NCBI GenBank assembly: GCA_002803225.1
Contig: NXFV01000988.1
Coordinates: 1 to 20,406, forward strand
Reading direction: 5' to 3'
Origin: Gamarada debralockiae
Taxonomy: Eukaryota; Ascomycota; Leotiomycetes; Helotiales; Hyphodiscaceae
DNA length: 20,406 nt
Shown here: positions 1 to 9,462 of the stretch, in pieces
How positions within the stretch are numbered: position 1 is the first letter of the stretch
How the letters are laid out: each line of letters begins with the position of its first letter
Translations under genes and position numbers: made by a program
Notes under the pieces: generated by a model
Databases searched by the model: none
What the model was told of the DNA's origin: nothing
What the model saw: the letters and a program-made list of their open reading frames with translations, nothing else

Positions 1-1
1 A

Positions 2-454
2 GACACGCTGAGCAGCATGGCCAACCTGGCTTCGACATACCGGAATCAGGGCCGTTGGAAGGAGGCCGAAGACTTGGACGTGCAGGTGATAGAGACGAGA
101 AAGAGGGTGTTAGGTGCCGAGCATCCCTCTACGCTAACCAGCATGGCCAACCTAGCTTCAACATACCGGAATCAGGGCCGCTGGAAGGAGGCCGAAGACT
201 TGTTTGTGCAGGTGATGGAGACGAGAAAGAGGGTGTTAGGTGCCGAGCATCCCTCCACGCTGAGCAGCATGAATAACCTTGCATTTACATGGAAAGGATT
301 TGGCCGGGATAAAGAGGCTCTTAAGCTTATGGAGGAATGCATAATAATACGGACCAGGACGATAGGGTCTAATCACCCTTACACTTTGTCTTCTCGTGCT
401 ACATTACGTGCATGGGAGACAGAGGAACTAGAGCTTAACGCCTCGGTTGAATAA
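2..454 (+). CDS. C-terminal end of a TPR-repeat protein (kinesin-light-chain-like TPR, probable NLR), 5' truncated by the window edge
   Basis: The frame is already open at base 2 and ends at a TAA at 452-454, so about 150 residues of the C-terminus are visible and the start lies outside the window. The protein is a row of 42-residue TPR units with the signature LASTYRNQGRWKEAEDL, then a link ending LGAEHPSTL. That is the TPR_10/TPR_12 form found at the C-terminus of many fungal NLRs (NB-ARC or NACHT plus TPR) and in kinesin light chains. Two units are almost identical and a third (NNLAFTWKGFGRDKEAL) is diverged. A short acidic tail closes the protein. The sensor role is inferred from the family; the nucleotide-binding domain that would prove it is not in the window. 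Confidence 0.8.
   Translation, partial: DTLSSMANLASTYRNQGRWKEAEDLDVQVIETRKRVLGAEHPSTLTSMANLASTYRNQGRWKEAEDLFVQVMETRKRVLGAEHPSTLSSMNNLAFTWKGFGRDKEALKLMEECIIIRTRTIGSNHPYTLSSRATLRAWETEELELNASVE
5..256 (+). repeat. Two tandem 126-bp coding repeats (TPR units)
   Basis: Unit one is 5-130 and unit two is 131-256. Counting by eye, they differ at about 10 of 126 positions. Three of the differences lie together in the DLD versus DLF codons (about 79-81 against 205-207), and most of the others are silent. Each unit encodes exactly 42 residues, so copy-number change keeps the frame. Confidence 0.9.
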
Positions 455-821
455 AATCTTAATATATAGTAATATAATAGATCAAATCAAAACCATCTGC
501 CAAGTACAATGCTTTAGAATCAAAATCGATGGGAATTAAAGTACTTGATGCCTTAGGTAAACGCGTACTCGCACGCCAAATGCCATGGTAGCCTGAGGCT
601 TTAAACTAAAAACGGTAAAAGGGCCGCCAATGATCGCGATAATAAAGCGTAGTCAGAGGGATCCCACTGCGTTTTGATCTGGCATCCTATGTTCGAGGCT
701 CTCCCGGCAGGGAAGCCTCTGCAAAGGGCTTTACTGGCGCGGTCGCTCATGAAGCATTACCTCCGTACCTTGCATGGAGATAGGATGGGGATTTGAACGA
801 CTGAGTGGCAGCTCTGTGTAG

Positions 822-841
822 AAGCAGCCACGTGGCTGCTT
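822..841. repeat. Perfect 20-bp palindrome
   Basis: The sequence aagcagccacgtggctgctt is its own reverse complement and is centred on an E-box-like CACGTG. It lies next to TA-rich sequence in the decayed stretch. It could be a transcription-factor site or the tip of an old element's terminal repeat; the sequence does not decide. Confidence 0.75.
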
Positions 842-1507
842 ATAGAAACTTCTAGAATAACGCCACACTTCACGTATATAATATGTAATATAATACGATT
901 AATTTACCATAACTAACTGTAAATATGATATTATATAAGCGCCTCCTTCGCTTATTAAGATGCTTGGCGTATTATATACCTCCTCCCACTTTATCCGGAT
1001 AAATCCGGCATAAAGGTTACCTTACGCTCTATGGCTCCAATGTTCTTTTTGATAGGAGCTTCGTGCTACGGTTCCGAAATTTGGAGACAGGCCAATAGTT
1101 ATAATAGAGCAGGGGGGAACAGCCGAAAGGGCTTTTAACGCTATTAACAGGACGATTAATAATATGATCACAACTATAGTTATTTTTTTTTATACAAACC
1201 GAACTCTTATAGAGAAACAGCTAAAGAACAATAGTAAACTAATTATAGCATTATATATTTATGTGGTAGAGATTTCAGACCCCTAAACCATGAAGTCGTT
1301 CCGGCACGTAGGGTTTTCCGCCACGCAGGGATGGACGTTAGTACTGTCAGCGGGATCTTAGCTGCTGATCAATGCATAAGCGAGATTAAAATAACCCGAA
1401 CACGAGCACAAGGCATCAAGAGAGCTCGAGAGAGCTCAAGGAGCCTAGAGACTCGAGAATTCAAGAGCCAAGATTAAGAGCTCTTAAAGAATCGAATTCA
1501 AGCTATC

Positions 1508-1646
1508 CGCGTGATAATCTAGTCACATGTGTCTAATATAAAGAGTATAAAGCAAATATAGGATTTTATATAACATATTCTTATACCTGAAAATATACAT
1601 AGTTATATTTGTTTACATTTAACTACGCGTGAACTAGCTCACGTGT
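1508..1646. repeat. Two copies of a CGCGTGA..CTAG..CAC palindromic motif
   Basis: Copy one (1508-1531) and copy two (1626-1646) share the order cgcgtga, ctag, cac, tgtg with small differences. Copy two is itself close to a palindrome (cgtga, six bases, tcacg). The 95 bases between them are very AT-rich. This may be part of a degraded LTR, but no element boundaries are visible. Confidence 0.35.
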
Positions 1647-2143
1647 ACTCATTTGTGATGCTAAGATAGTTTACTACCAATTTAGGTGCCTAGATAGGCC
1701 GGTTTGACCTCTCCTTCCCTACCGCGGGTCGGTCGACCCATAGAACGTCACTTGGGGCCCCATGGTGCCCCATGACGCGCCCTAGTAAAATCAGAGGTAA
1801 AACCAGCCCTAATACCATTGGACAGAATAACTCTATTGTGTTACTTGAATATACACTATGCTGTGCAACATCATTAAATCCGGCGCATTGACCTAGCTTG
1901 CTAACAGAGCAGAGCAGTGAAAAGGTAAAATATTTGTTTGTTCAACAGGTTCCCCTCCTGCCAGGAAGTATGCCAATGTCTAAACCATTATGGACATGCA
2001 TTGCTATTCGTGCAATAGTACTTTGAATATTTAAAGACTCAGCGTTAACAGAAGCTAAAAAATAAACTCCCAAAAGAGGTTTCAGTATCATCTTAAGCCC
2101 ATCCATCTTTCAAGTAGAAATATCAGTCAAACGCCACACCTAA

Positions 2144-4192
2144 TCAAACAACCGGCAACACCTTTTCTTGCCACTCATTCAAAAACACTCCACCAGGATC
2201 CAACTCATCCCTTACCCCTCTCCACCTCTCATAATCTTTATACATCGCCCTCACCTCCCCAGCCCCTGGGTCCCTCATCATCTGGCCCCAATGCTTCCAC
2301 ACCTCACCCTCCCCAAACCTCTCCTTCAACGCAATATCAAATGAATCTATGTCCTCTTGGGCATATCCAGTCCTCCCTGTATAAGTAAACTCAATGCTAC
2401 AGTAATCCTTCGGCACCCCTAAGAGCGCTTTAGTGCCCTTTATGAACCGCACACTCGCCGGCGCCGTAACAAAGCGATTCCGCTTCGCGAATCCCTTGGC
2501 GACCTCCTGTACAGTCTCGATAGCATCGAGCCACCTGTCCCCCTCAACAGGTACAAAAACAGACCCTATCAAAGCAGGGATTCGGTTTTGCCCGTTTCCG
2601 TTATTAAACACGTTAAAGCTCCGATCCTCGTACTCCTTGTCGATCAAGGTATCCAGCGCGCTGTCGATAACGAAAGGCGTGAGTTTGGGAAAGAGAATCA
2701 TTATTGTGTCAATGCCCCACACAAGCGCAGAATTGAAGTTCTCTTGGAACCAGACAGGGAAGGCCGGGCGGGTAAATCGCGCGCCGAGGTGGATGCTCCT
2801 TATAAGGTCACGGCCTGGGGGGGTGAAGCCGAGGGAGCTGTCATTGGGTATAGCAATAGGGTGGCGGGAGGTTATTATAACGTGGTCTGAGTGTGGGTTG
2901 ATGTAGATTTCGACGTGGTATGCGGGTAAGGGGTGACCTTTAAAGCCGCCGTCTTCCCCGTCGGAAATACGGGCCGGGATGGTTTCCATCTCCTTGGGGG
3001 TGTGGCCCGGGGCGCCTACGATTTTGTATATCCCACCGTCTTTAAGTTTGTTGCGGAGTTCGTCAAGTTTAACAAGAGAGCGGACTTCTCTCAAATGGAA
3101 TTTATCAGTCACCTCGAGCATGTAGCTCGCCACTACTCCCATAGTACCCATGTTTATTATAGCAGCATTGAAATAATCGTCTTTCTGTATCAGCTGTATG
3201 TCTGGGTGTGCGGCATTCCATAATTTCGCATCCGTAATCCCCCCGGCAGGTTCAATCCTTACGGACTGGCCTTTAGTAAGGACTAAATCAATGGATTTGA
3301 TTATGTCAGCCATGGGACCATAAGTAAACACTGAACCGTGCGTGCCAGTAGGGAGGACGCCACCGACAGTTTGGGCGTCGCAGCCGCCAAGGAGGGGCAT
3401 CGATTTCCCATTCAGCCAGAGCCAACGGTTGAGTTCTCGGACGGTAACACCAGAGCCGGCGCGGATGAGGTTTTTTCTCCTCTCCCCGATGTCAGACCGG
3501 TAAACATTTTCGTCCTCATCGATGAGGTTCGTCAGTTTCATCCTCCAAGGGGCAAAATACACATGCCTCGCCACTGCCGTCTTGCTCCACGAATGTAAGC
3601 TCCCCCCGGCTTTAATCTTCGTCCCCTTCGGCAGATTCTGATCTACCCATGCCAACGCACTCGGTAGCTCCTCCAAACTCGGGCGAAGCGTGAATCGTGG
3701 TGTCCACTGCTCGTTCCGGCCATGGTTCCGATTCAGCACCGGAACTACGGCGTCCACCCACGGAGGTCTCAGCCTTGGTTCTTCGGTTGGCCGTGCAATA
3801 CCCTCCAGCCGATACCCGTTCGCATCGCTATGGGTGACCCTCGCAAATTCCCCCTTCCCATCCAACAGATACGTCTTCGGCTCCAAGGGATCGCCCCCCA
3901 GGGGTAGATTCCCAATATTCAACTCTTTAAATTTAACTTTGCACACTGCGCTTCCTTTATACTCAAACAACGCCCAATGCGAAGCTATCCTCGTCACGAT
4001 GCAGACTTTTGTGTTCTTCTTCCCCTTGCCAGTGGCGATGTCTAGCGCGTCTTTGAGGGTATCATGTTGTGAGTTTGTAGCAGGTTTGAGTTGTTTTTCG
4101 GACGGTGAAGCTTTTGACTTCCAGTGGAGGATAGGGATTGGGCCGGGGTCGCGGAATTCGGCGGAGTTGCGGGATTCGTCGGGATCTGCCAT
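2144..4192 (-). CDS. FAD-linked oxidase, sugar-1,4-lactone oxidase type (FAD_binding_4 + ALO), paralogue A
   Basis: An intact intronless frame of 682 residues. Residues about 150-345 are a PCMH-type FAD domain: AGGSLHSW carries His200 at the position where covalent 8-alpha-histidyl FAD forms in lactone oxidases, and PTGTHGS at 281-287 matches the TGTHG signature of L-gulonolactone and D-arabinonolactone oxidases. The C-terminal part ends with HWGQ (634-637) and ELDPGG, like the ALO domain. Family members oxidise sugar lactones or alditols with O2, as in erythroascorbate synthesis, but the substrate here is unknown. At 682 residues it is longer than typical ALO (about 450-550). The excess includes an N-terminal segment (about 20-145) not recognised as any domain but shared with the neighbour at 5930-7948. 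No signal peptide or clear membrane span is seen. ATG at 4192 is the first in frame. Confidence 0.9.
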   Translation of the reverse strand: MADPDESRNSAEFRDPGPIPILHWKSKASPSEKQLKPATNSQHDTLKDALDIATGKGKKNTKVCIVTRIASHWALFEYKGSAVCKVKFKELNIGNLPLGGDPLEPKTYLLDGKGEFARVTHSDANGYRLEGIARPTEEPRLRPPWVDAVVPVLNRNHGRNEQWTPRFTLRPSLEELPSALAWVDQNLPKGTKIKAGGSLHSWSKTAVARHVYFAPWRMKLTNLIDEDENVYRSDIGERRKNLIRAGSGVTVRELNRWLWLNGKSMPLLGGCDAQTVGGVLPTGTHGSVFTYGPMADIIKSIDLVLTKGQSVRIEPAGGITDAKLWNAAHPDIQLIQKDDYFNAAIINMGTMGVVASYMLEVTDKFHLREVRSLVKLDELRNKLKDGGIYKIVGAPGHTPKEMETIPARISDGEDGGFKGHPLPAYHVEIYINPHSDHVIITSRHPIAIPNDSSLGFTPPGRDLIRSIHLGARFTRPAFPVWFQENFNSALVWGIDTIMILFPKLTPFVIDSALDTLIDKEYEDRSFNVFNNGNGQNRIPALIGSVFVPVEGDRWLDAIETVQEVAKGFAKRNRFVTAPASVRFIKGTKALLGVPKDYCSIEFTYTGRTGYAQEDIDSFDIALKERFGEGEVWKHWGQMMRDPGAGEVRAMYKDYERWRGVRDELDPGGVFLNEWQEKVLPVV

Positions 4193-5929
4193 TTTCTTGG
4201 TTCGTTGTAGTTAATGTAGTTGATTAGGTCTATGTAAAGAGATACATCAGGTGATTGCAGGGTTAGCGAGGAGATGAAAATGGGGTCTGTACTGGAAGGG
4301 GGATGAGTGACTAATAACTAAATCTGCGGCTGGAAAATGCCGTCGAGTTCTTGGCTAGCTGAACTTCACGCAGCCCTATTTGCTCGACCTACATCCCGCG
4401 TGACACAATTTCGTGTGATACAAGTCAGCCTGTCAGGTTCTGATTAGCCCTTGTAGTCGAGACATGTCTTGGAAGCCTTGGCCAAATCTTTGCACGAATC
4501 ATCAAGAGTTTGAAGCGATGTGGTCTACACTGTTTCCACCAAGATAAAAATTAGCCAATGGTATATCTGTTTTGGCCAATTTGCCTCCTGATACGAAGTA
4601 ATACACTAATTGGTTAGATATATTTGTCAGCTGAACAGCATTCAATACGTTTTATTTAATAGGGACCCAAACCCTGATTGAAACACCCGCTTTTATCAAA
4701 CACCACCCTCCTCTGACCTCTTTTATTGTATTCCTACCTGCTGTACTAGATGGTTCGTCAATTCTTTGTATCCTGCGTGCTCCAAACGGCCTATTAAACG
4801 TCAATCTCAAGTGTAGCACTAAAGGACACAAAACTCATTAAAAATGTCTGTTGGTTTAGAAGAAAGCATGTGTGCCAAGGAGGAAGAGAAAAGCTGTAGA
4901 AATATCACGAGGAATGCGATTGTGGTAGTAGCCTAGTCGTGAAGGTAGGGATGATTTCTAAGGCAGTAAGACAGTAAGGCAGTGATTGTAAAGATATTAA
5001 AGGCAGTTGTTACTTAAGGGGGTTCTTAAAAAGACTTGTAAGAAACGCTGTAAAGACTACAAAAGCAAGGCCTAATAATAAAAAGTAGCTACTATAGAAT
5101 TAGAATTATGGTTTTGGTTTGGGAGGGGGGAGGGGGGAATATAACTTCACTTAAAAAATCGGGGCATCTTGTAAAAGAAAATGGACTTTAAGAGGCATTT
5201 AAATTGGTGAAATTACTAGTAAAAATACGTCGATTTGATGCCCGACCAATAACTGTACTGCCTCGTATCAGGGCCGCATTGGTGAAAAATGGGGTTTAAT
5301 TTACCAAGTTGATGAACAGTGTGGGCCAGATGTCAGAAAAGCACACGTGCACAGCAGTTAGGCAACATAATAAAGGAATTAAGGCAAGATTCAATACAAC
5401 AAAAATGTAGGAATCTAAGTGCACAGCTCAATAATTGCACTCTCTTCGAGTCTGTATAGATCTATTCCTTCGGCATCTGACTGGCAATGATTGGCTATTT
5501 GTAAATATAGCCACCATTTGGCTTCGTACTCCAACGAAGTTTACAGACACCCCCAAAGCCTACTATTGTTAGCATGGAGAAGGCCATGACCGCTGGGAAG
5601 CACATCTCTTCATCAAATATGCCGACTAATTAAGTAGACATATTGCCTGCTTTTTATCCTGAATAGAAGGGTCTATTTAAGCTTTTCAAGGTAAAGGTAC
5701 GACTTTGGCAAAGTAGAGAAACAAAGAACATCTTGCTAGCGTTCCAATCAACATATTAAACCAACCTAAGAGAGTAGGCCCTTCCTTGAATATAGCATTA
5801 GCTGGAAAAACTTCGTTAACATTGGCAAACGTAATCGCCACCTGCGAATGGCATATTAGAGAGAAAAATATGCCTGCCGCTAAAACTCCCTACCAAGTTT
5901 TTATAATACCCTGGACCCCTCGCAGTCAA
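4193..5929. other. Intergenic region between the two oxidase paralogues
   Basis: About 1.7 kb holding the upstream region of paralogue A and the downstream region of paralogue B. No credible coding frame was found. Visible features are a G-run (ggttt then two runs of g at about 5115-5137), a short purine-rich direct repetition of aaggcagt/agacagt at about 4960-4985, and a small hairpin (ggctat, spacer, atagcc) near 5493-5512. The centre (4840-5200) is A-rich and may be old repeat DNA, but no boundaries can be drawn. Confidence 0.5.
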
Positions 5930-7948
5930 TCAAAGAACACCAATCTCCCACCCCGAAAACCTTCCTTCCGGATCCAACTCCGACCTCACCTCCGCCCACT
6001 TGTTAAACCCCACATACTGTGCACCCCTGCCCGTAATCTTTGTACCATCCACCAACTGTCCCCAATGGATCCAAACCTTATTCTCTCCTAGCTTTTGACG
6101 GAGCGCGGCCTCGTAGTGGTTCAACATATCTTGCGCGTAGGTAGTCGCGCCCGTGAAGATGAACTCAAAGGAGCAATAATCCTCATTCGGTGACAGAAGA
6201 GCAATAGAGCCCTTGACGAAGCGGAGGGACATCATTCCCGTTTCGTAGCGTTTATGCGAGGCCGCGTATTGATTCGCTGCCTCGCGAATGGTGTCGAGAG
6301 CAACGAGATATTGATCTTGCGAAATGGGAACGTATATCGTCCCCGCCAGCGCCGGAATCGCGTTCTCACCGTCCCCGACGTTAAACACGTTGAAGCTCCG
6401 GTCCGTGTATGCAGCGTCGATTAGCGTGTCCATTGCACTATCTACCAGACCGGGTGTTAAAGCGGGGAATAATTTGATGATGACATTAAGGCCCCAGCTT
6501 AGGAGACTGGTAAAGTTCTCTTGGAACCAGGTGGGCAAGATGGGGCGTGTGAAGCGCGGGGGGAGGTGGATGGTTTTGATAAGGTCGCGGCCAGGGGGGG
6601 AGAAGTCCATTTCTTTGTCCGCTGAGATCGTGACGGGAGTAGGGTGGCGAGAGGTTATAACTACTTTGTCGGAGTGGGGGTTTGTAAGGAATTCGAGGTG
6701 ATAGGGCTTTAATGGTTGGTCTTTGAATCCGCCGTCTGAGGTGCCGTTAGAAATTGTGGGTGACACGGATTCTATCTCCACAGGTTCCAGGTCAGGGGGT
6801 GCGCCGGAGAGTTCATAGATCTTCTGGCCCCGGAGTTTATTTTTAAGTTCGGCAATAGTGGATGAGGTGCGAATTTCATTCATGTGGAATCTAGGCGTGA
6901 CTTCGAGGATATAAGAGTGCACAACGCCCATAGTACCGATATTGATTAGCGCAGCGTGATAGTATTCATTGTTCTGGATAAGCCGGGTATTTGGAAGCTC
7001 CTTCTTGAGCGCCTCACGGTCTGTGATCCCGTTTTCAGGCTCTATCCGTAGAGTCTCCCCTGAAGCGAGGACGAGGTCGGTAGATTTGATCATCTCGGCT
7101 AGGGGTCCGCGGGTGAACACCGAGCCGTGGGTCCCGGTGGGAAATACGCCCCCCAATGTCTGTCCATCAAATCCACCGAGATATGGGAACGCGAGGCAGT
7201 GTTCCCAGAGCCAGCGGTTCATCTCCTTGATTGTATTCCCTGACCCAGCACGTACGAGATTATTGCGGACATCGGTAGGGAGGTTAGCGCGGTAGACAGG
7301 TGGTTCGTCGGCAAGAGTACGAAAGAATTTCATACGATAAGGCTCGACATATACCTCGTTGGTGGTGCCGACAGGGGACCATGCGTGTTTGGAGCCACCG
7401 GCTCGAATAGTGCTGCGAATTGGGAGATTGGCAGATACCCACTTGATGGCTGCGGGGAGTTCGGCGGGGGAAGGGCGGAGGGTGAAGTGTGGAAGCCAGG
7501 TAAGGTTCTTGCCATGGTTGGTTTCTTCCTCGGGGACAAGGGCTTCAACGACCCAGGGCGGAGTGGGCTCTTCGGTAGGTCGGAAGCTTTCTTGGAGGCG
7601 GTAGCCATTCTCGTCGTGTAGGATGCGGGAGACTCGATCTTTGCCGTCAATGATGTAGGTCTGCGGGGCAAGGGGGTCGCCGCCAAGAGGAAGTCCGCCT
7701 ATGCGGAGCTCTTTGAAGGTGACTTTGCAGGCGGAGGAGCCGACGTACTCGAAGATGGCCCATCCGTCGGAGGTTCGCGTCAGAAGGATGACGTTTTTAC
7801 CTTTGCGTCGATCGACCGCATCGAAGGCCTCTCGTAAATTCGGGAACTGCGTGCTCGTCGCCGCGCTTTTCAACTCCTTCACCTTCGAGAGCGCATTTGA
7901 TTTCCAACGCAGCGTCGGCTGGGCTTCCGCCGTTGTGGGTTGCAACAT
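5930..7948 (-). CDS. FAD-linked oxidase, sugar-1,4-lactone oxidase type (FAD_binding_4 + ALO), paralogue B
   Basis: An intact intronless frame of 672 residues with the same domain order as the gene at 2144-4192. AGGSKHAW places His188 at the probable covalent FAD site, TGTHGS is at 271-276, HWGQ at 628-631, and the end reads ELDPEGRFSG. By eye the two proteins are about half identical along the whole length, with blocks such as RPTEEP, FTLRPS, TSRHP, SPPGRDLI and RSFNVFN shared. They therefore arose by an old tandem duplication in the same orientation. The N-terminal module (about 10-140) is shared too, with LPLGGDPL as its best-kept block. It is likely a flavin oxidase with unknown substrate, cytosolic or membrane-associated, since no signal peptide is seen. 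The ATG at 7948 precedes the conserved region closely and is the natural start. Confidence 0.9.
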   Translation of the reverse strand: MLQPTTAEAQPTLRWKSNALSKVKELKSAATSTQFPNLREAFDAVDRRKGKNVILLTRTSDGWAIFEYVGSSACKVTFKELRIGGLPLGGDPLAPQTYIIDGKDRVSRILHDENGYRLQESFRPTEEPTPPWVVEALVPEEETNHGKNLTWLPHFTLRPSPAELPAAIKWVSANLPIRSTIRAGGSKHAWSPVGTTNEVYVEPYRMKFFRTLADEPPVYRANLPTDVRNNLVRAGSGNTIKEMNRWLWEHCLAFPYLGGFDGQTLGGVFPTGTHGSVFTRGPLAEMIKSTDLVLASGETLRIEPENGITDREALKKELPNTRLIQNNEYYHAALINIGTMGVVHSYILEVTPRFHMNEIRTSSTIAELKNKLRGQKIYELSGAPPDLEPVEIESVSPTISNGTSDGGFKDQPLKPYHLEFLTNPHSDKVVITSRHPTPVTISADKEMDFSPPGRDLIKTIHLPPRFTRPILPTWFQENFTSLLSWGLNVIIKLFPALTPGLVDSAMDTLIDAAYTDRSFNVFNVGDGENAIPALAGTIYVPISQDQYLVALDTIREAANQYAASHKRYETGMMSLRFVKGSIALLSPNEDYCSFEFIFTGATTYAQDMLNHYEAALRQKLGENKVWIHWGQLVDGTKITGRGAQYVGFNKWAEVRSELDPEGRFSGWEIGVL

Positions 7949-8523
7949 GTCGACCTCGTTACTTGAGTGCGATCGAGCGACTGTGGGATAAAGAAGAGGA
8001 GGTTCGATGGCATCATGGGGACGTCTTGAGAGAGTGTGCGGGTGTCAGCTGGATTGTATTCCAATGCTGTAACTTGCAGCCTTGGCCGCTAGCTGAGTAT
8101 GTCTTACACACCCTCATTCCGTCCGCCGAGACTTTGCTCTAGTGTCTCGCACGTTTTGGTGCAATTTTGCATTTTGCTAACTGGCTCAATGAGGTACTCA
8201 AGCATGATAGCATGATCTTCAGTCTGCATTTATATTTGTATAGCTCTTGGTCTTAGCGCCGCTGTTATTTCTGAGCTGGGGTTCGTCCGGTAAATTGCGA
8301 TATATAAACTTCCATGGTGGGCTGATGACTGGAGTGGTCTTACTAAGCGTTCGGGCGGCCGCATGCACCGATCTAATTTACGAAGCCCCCTTAGTCAGTC
8401 GCTGGGTGTCTGACTTCCTCAGGACTCCTCACCCGACCACTATTTCACCTTTAATGGCACTCTTTCTTCTTATCCGTGTAGCGGATATGTTATCTTGAGA
8501 TAGCCTTCTTTGGTAGGGACGAG
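7949..8523. other. Upstream region of paralogue B and spacer
   Basis: Short frames exist on both strands but none resembles a protein. The first 300 bases should contain the promoter of the minus-strand oxidase: a CCAAT-type word lies near 8060 on the plus strand, and the sequence is otherwise plain. The stretch runs up to the left inverted repeat of a transposon relic. Confidence 0.45.
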
Positions 8524-8637
8524 CTAAATCAACTCCACTAGCGGCTAAATACAACTCTTCGGTCCCACTTCCCGGAGTACACCTATTATCTCCCGCCACA
8601 GTAGTAAATTTTTATACGAATGCAAGGCGCAGTGATG
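8524..8637 (+). repeat. Left terminal inverted repeat of the relic transposon
   Basis: About 114 bp, pairing with 9381-9462. It contains an internal near-copy of its own tip (ctaaatacaactc at about 8545) and an unmatched block between 8542 and 8576, so it has diverged or taken an insertion. Confidence 0.65.
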
Positions 8638-8809
8638 TAATTGTAAACGTTGGATTATAATCAAAAGACCCAGCTATTCCTAACTACGCTAATTCGTCTA
8701 AATCATCTAACTCGAACTCCGCATCTTGGATATTGTTGGTTGGAATTGCCTAATCGGGTATAGCCTGTATTTTCCTCTCCTTTGTGGTATAAGATCCCTC
8801 CTTGTATTT

Positions 8810-9253
8810 TCAGCTCCTTACATATCGAGTTGGCTCTAAAATGCCACTATATTTCGCCCCCAACCAACTCAACTGACAGGTATATACCTCAACGCCCCTA
8901 ATTGTGTCCCTTGGCATCGTAGTTGCAGCAATTATAGCCGCGTCCTCTATATAATCGTCCTGATAGACTGATGCTATTCCGCACATATAGCTGCGCTCCC
9001 TCCGAGTCCCTGGCTCGTACGAATCTATGTGCCCAGCTTCAAGTCTAGCTGTCGCTAGAGCAGTAGAAGACAGTCGTTTTAGCCCTGAATGGACTACAAA
9101 GAGCTGCTCTACTGGTGACTTCGGTTTTACGTCGCTTTTGAACAGGGCATATCTGTTGCATTTCGCATGCGCTTGAACAGCAGCAAAAGCAATAGCAAAG
9201 TCGCTGTAAATAGCTTCCGGAGGAAGAGGGCCGCATGCCACAGGGGTCTCCAT
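8810..9253 (-). pseudogene. Internal frame of the relic transposon, possible N-terminus of a Mutator-like transposase
   Basis: An open frame of 147 residues beginning MET PVACG and PLPPEAIYSDF, followed by AFAAVQAHAKCNRYALF. The layout (proline-rich start, then a helix and a YALF strand) resembles the start of the FAR1-like zinc-binding domain at the N-terminus of fungal MULE transposases. The cysteine and histidine ligands expected next are not seen, and residues after about 60 match nothing recognised. No DDE catalytic domain is present. It is therefore at best a truncated, non-functional remnant; its position between the inverted repeats is the main reason to assign it to the element. It may also be a chance frame. 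Confidence 0.35.
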
Positions 9254-9380
9254 GATAATTGATAGAAAAATAAGGGCGTTGTTTTATTTACAGAGCTCTG
9301 AACAGCTTCGGTGTATAGCTCAGATTATTTTATCACGTGGCAAGGGTAAAGGTGAGGGTAGCTGCGTTGCTGCGTTGCTG

Positions 9381-9462
9381 CATTCCTATGCCTCGCATTT
9401 GTATACAAATTACTACTGCGGCGCGAGGTTGATGGGTGTACCCTCTAGTGGAGTTGATTTAG
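9381..9462 (-). repeat. Right terminal inverted repeat of the relic transposon
   Basis: 82 bp pairing with 8524-8637. Just inside it, at about 9361-9382, lies a small tandem run of tgcgttgc units, a common form of subterminal repeat. Confidence 0.65.

Larger units (their letters stand above)
455..2143. other. AT-rich gene-free stretch, probable decayed repeat DNA
   Basis: No frame of useful length and no recognisable protein fragment was found here. The stretch alternates between AT-rich blocks dominated by TA steps (about 840-1000, 1140-1270, 1530-1620) and blocks of normal composition. It contains a 20-bp palindrome at 822-841 and a repeated palindromic motif at 1508 and 1626. A GC-rich patch at about 1720-1790 holds several self-complementary words such as ggggcccc. 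The mosaic fits old, mutated transposon sequence, but no terminal repeats could be paired. Confidence 0.5.
8524..9462. mobile_element. Relic DNA transposon with terminal inverted repeats (Mutator-like candidate), 939 bp
   Basis: The outermost 18 bases ctaaatcaactccactag (8524-8541) return as an exact reverse complement at 9445-9462. The similarity continues inward: 8577-8637 aligns with the reverse complement of 9381-9441 at roughly three quarters identity, sharing words such as gtacacc and cagtagtaa. The left arm holds an extra block of about 30 bases. One minus-strand frame (8810-9253) sits inside, starting about 130 bp from the right repeat, as expected for a short deleted element. No convincing target duplication was found; CCTTC occurs on both sides (8504 and 9470), but the rest differs. 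The superfamily is uncertain. Confidence 0.65.

Noticed and set aside
780..815. tRNA-like T-arm (reverse complement contains gttcaaatcc)
   Set aside because: The bases flanking the loop do not pair as a T-stem and no acceptor, D or anticodon arm could be placed.
2433..2906. Plus-strand ORFs inside the first oxidase gene
   Set aside because: They are shadows of the conserved minus-strand gene; the same holds for the plus-strand frames inside the second oxidase.
4960..5140. Repetitive aaggcagt and G-run sequence as a mobile element
   Set aside because: No terminal repeats, duplication or coding remnant could be found; short low-complexity repetition is sufficient.
8247..8498. Plus-strand ORF of 83 residues near the transposon relic
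   Set aside because: A hydrophobic but patternless translation, with no context to support a gene.
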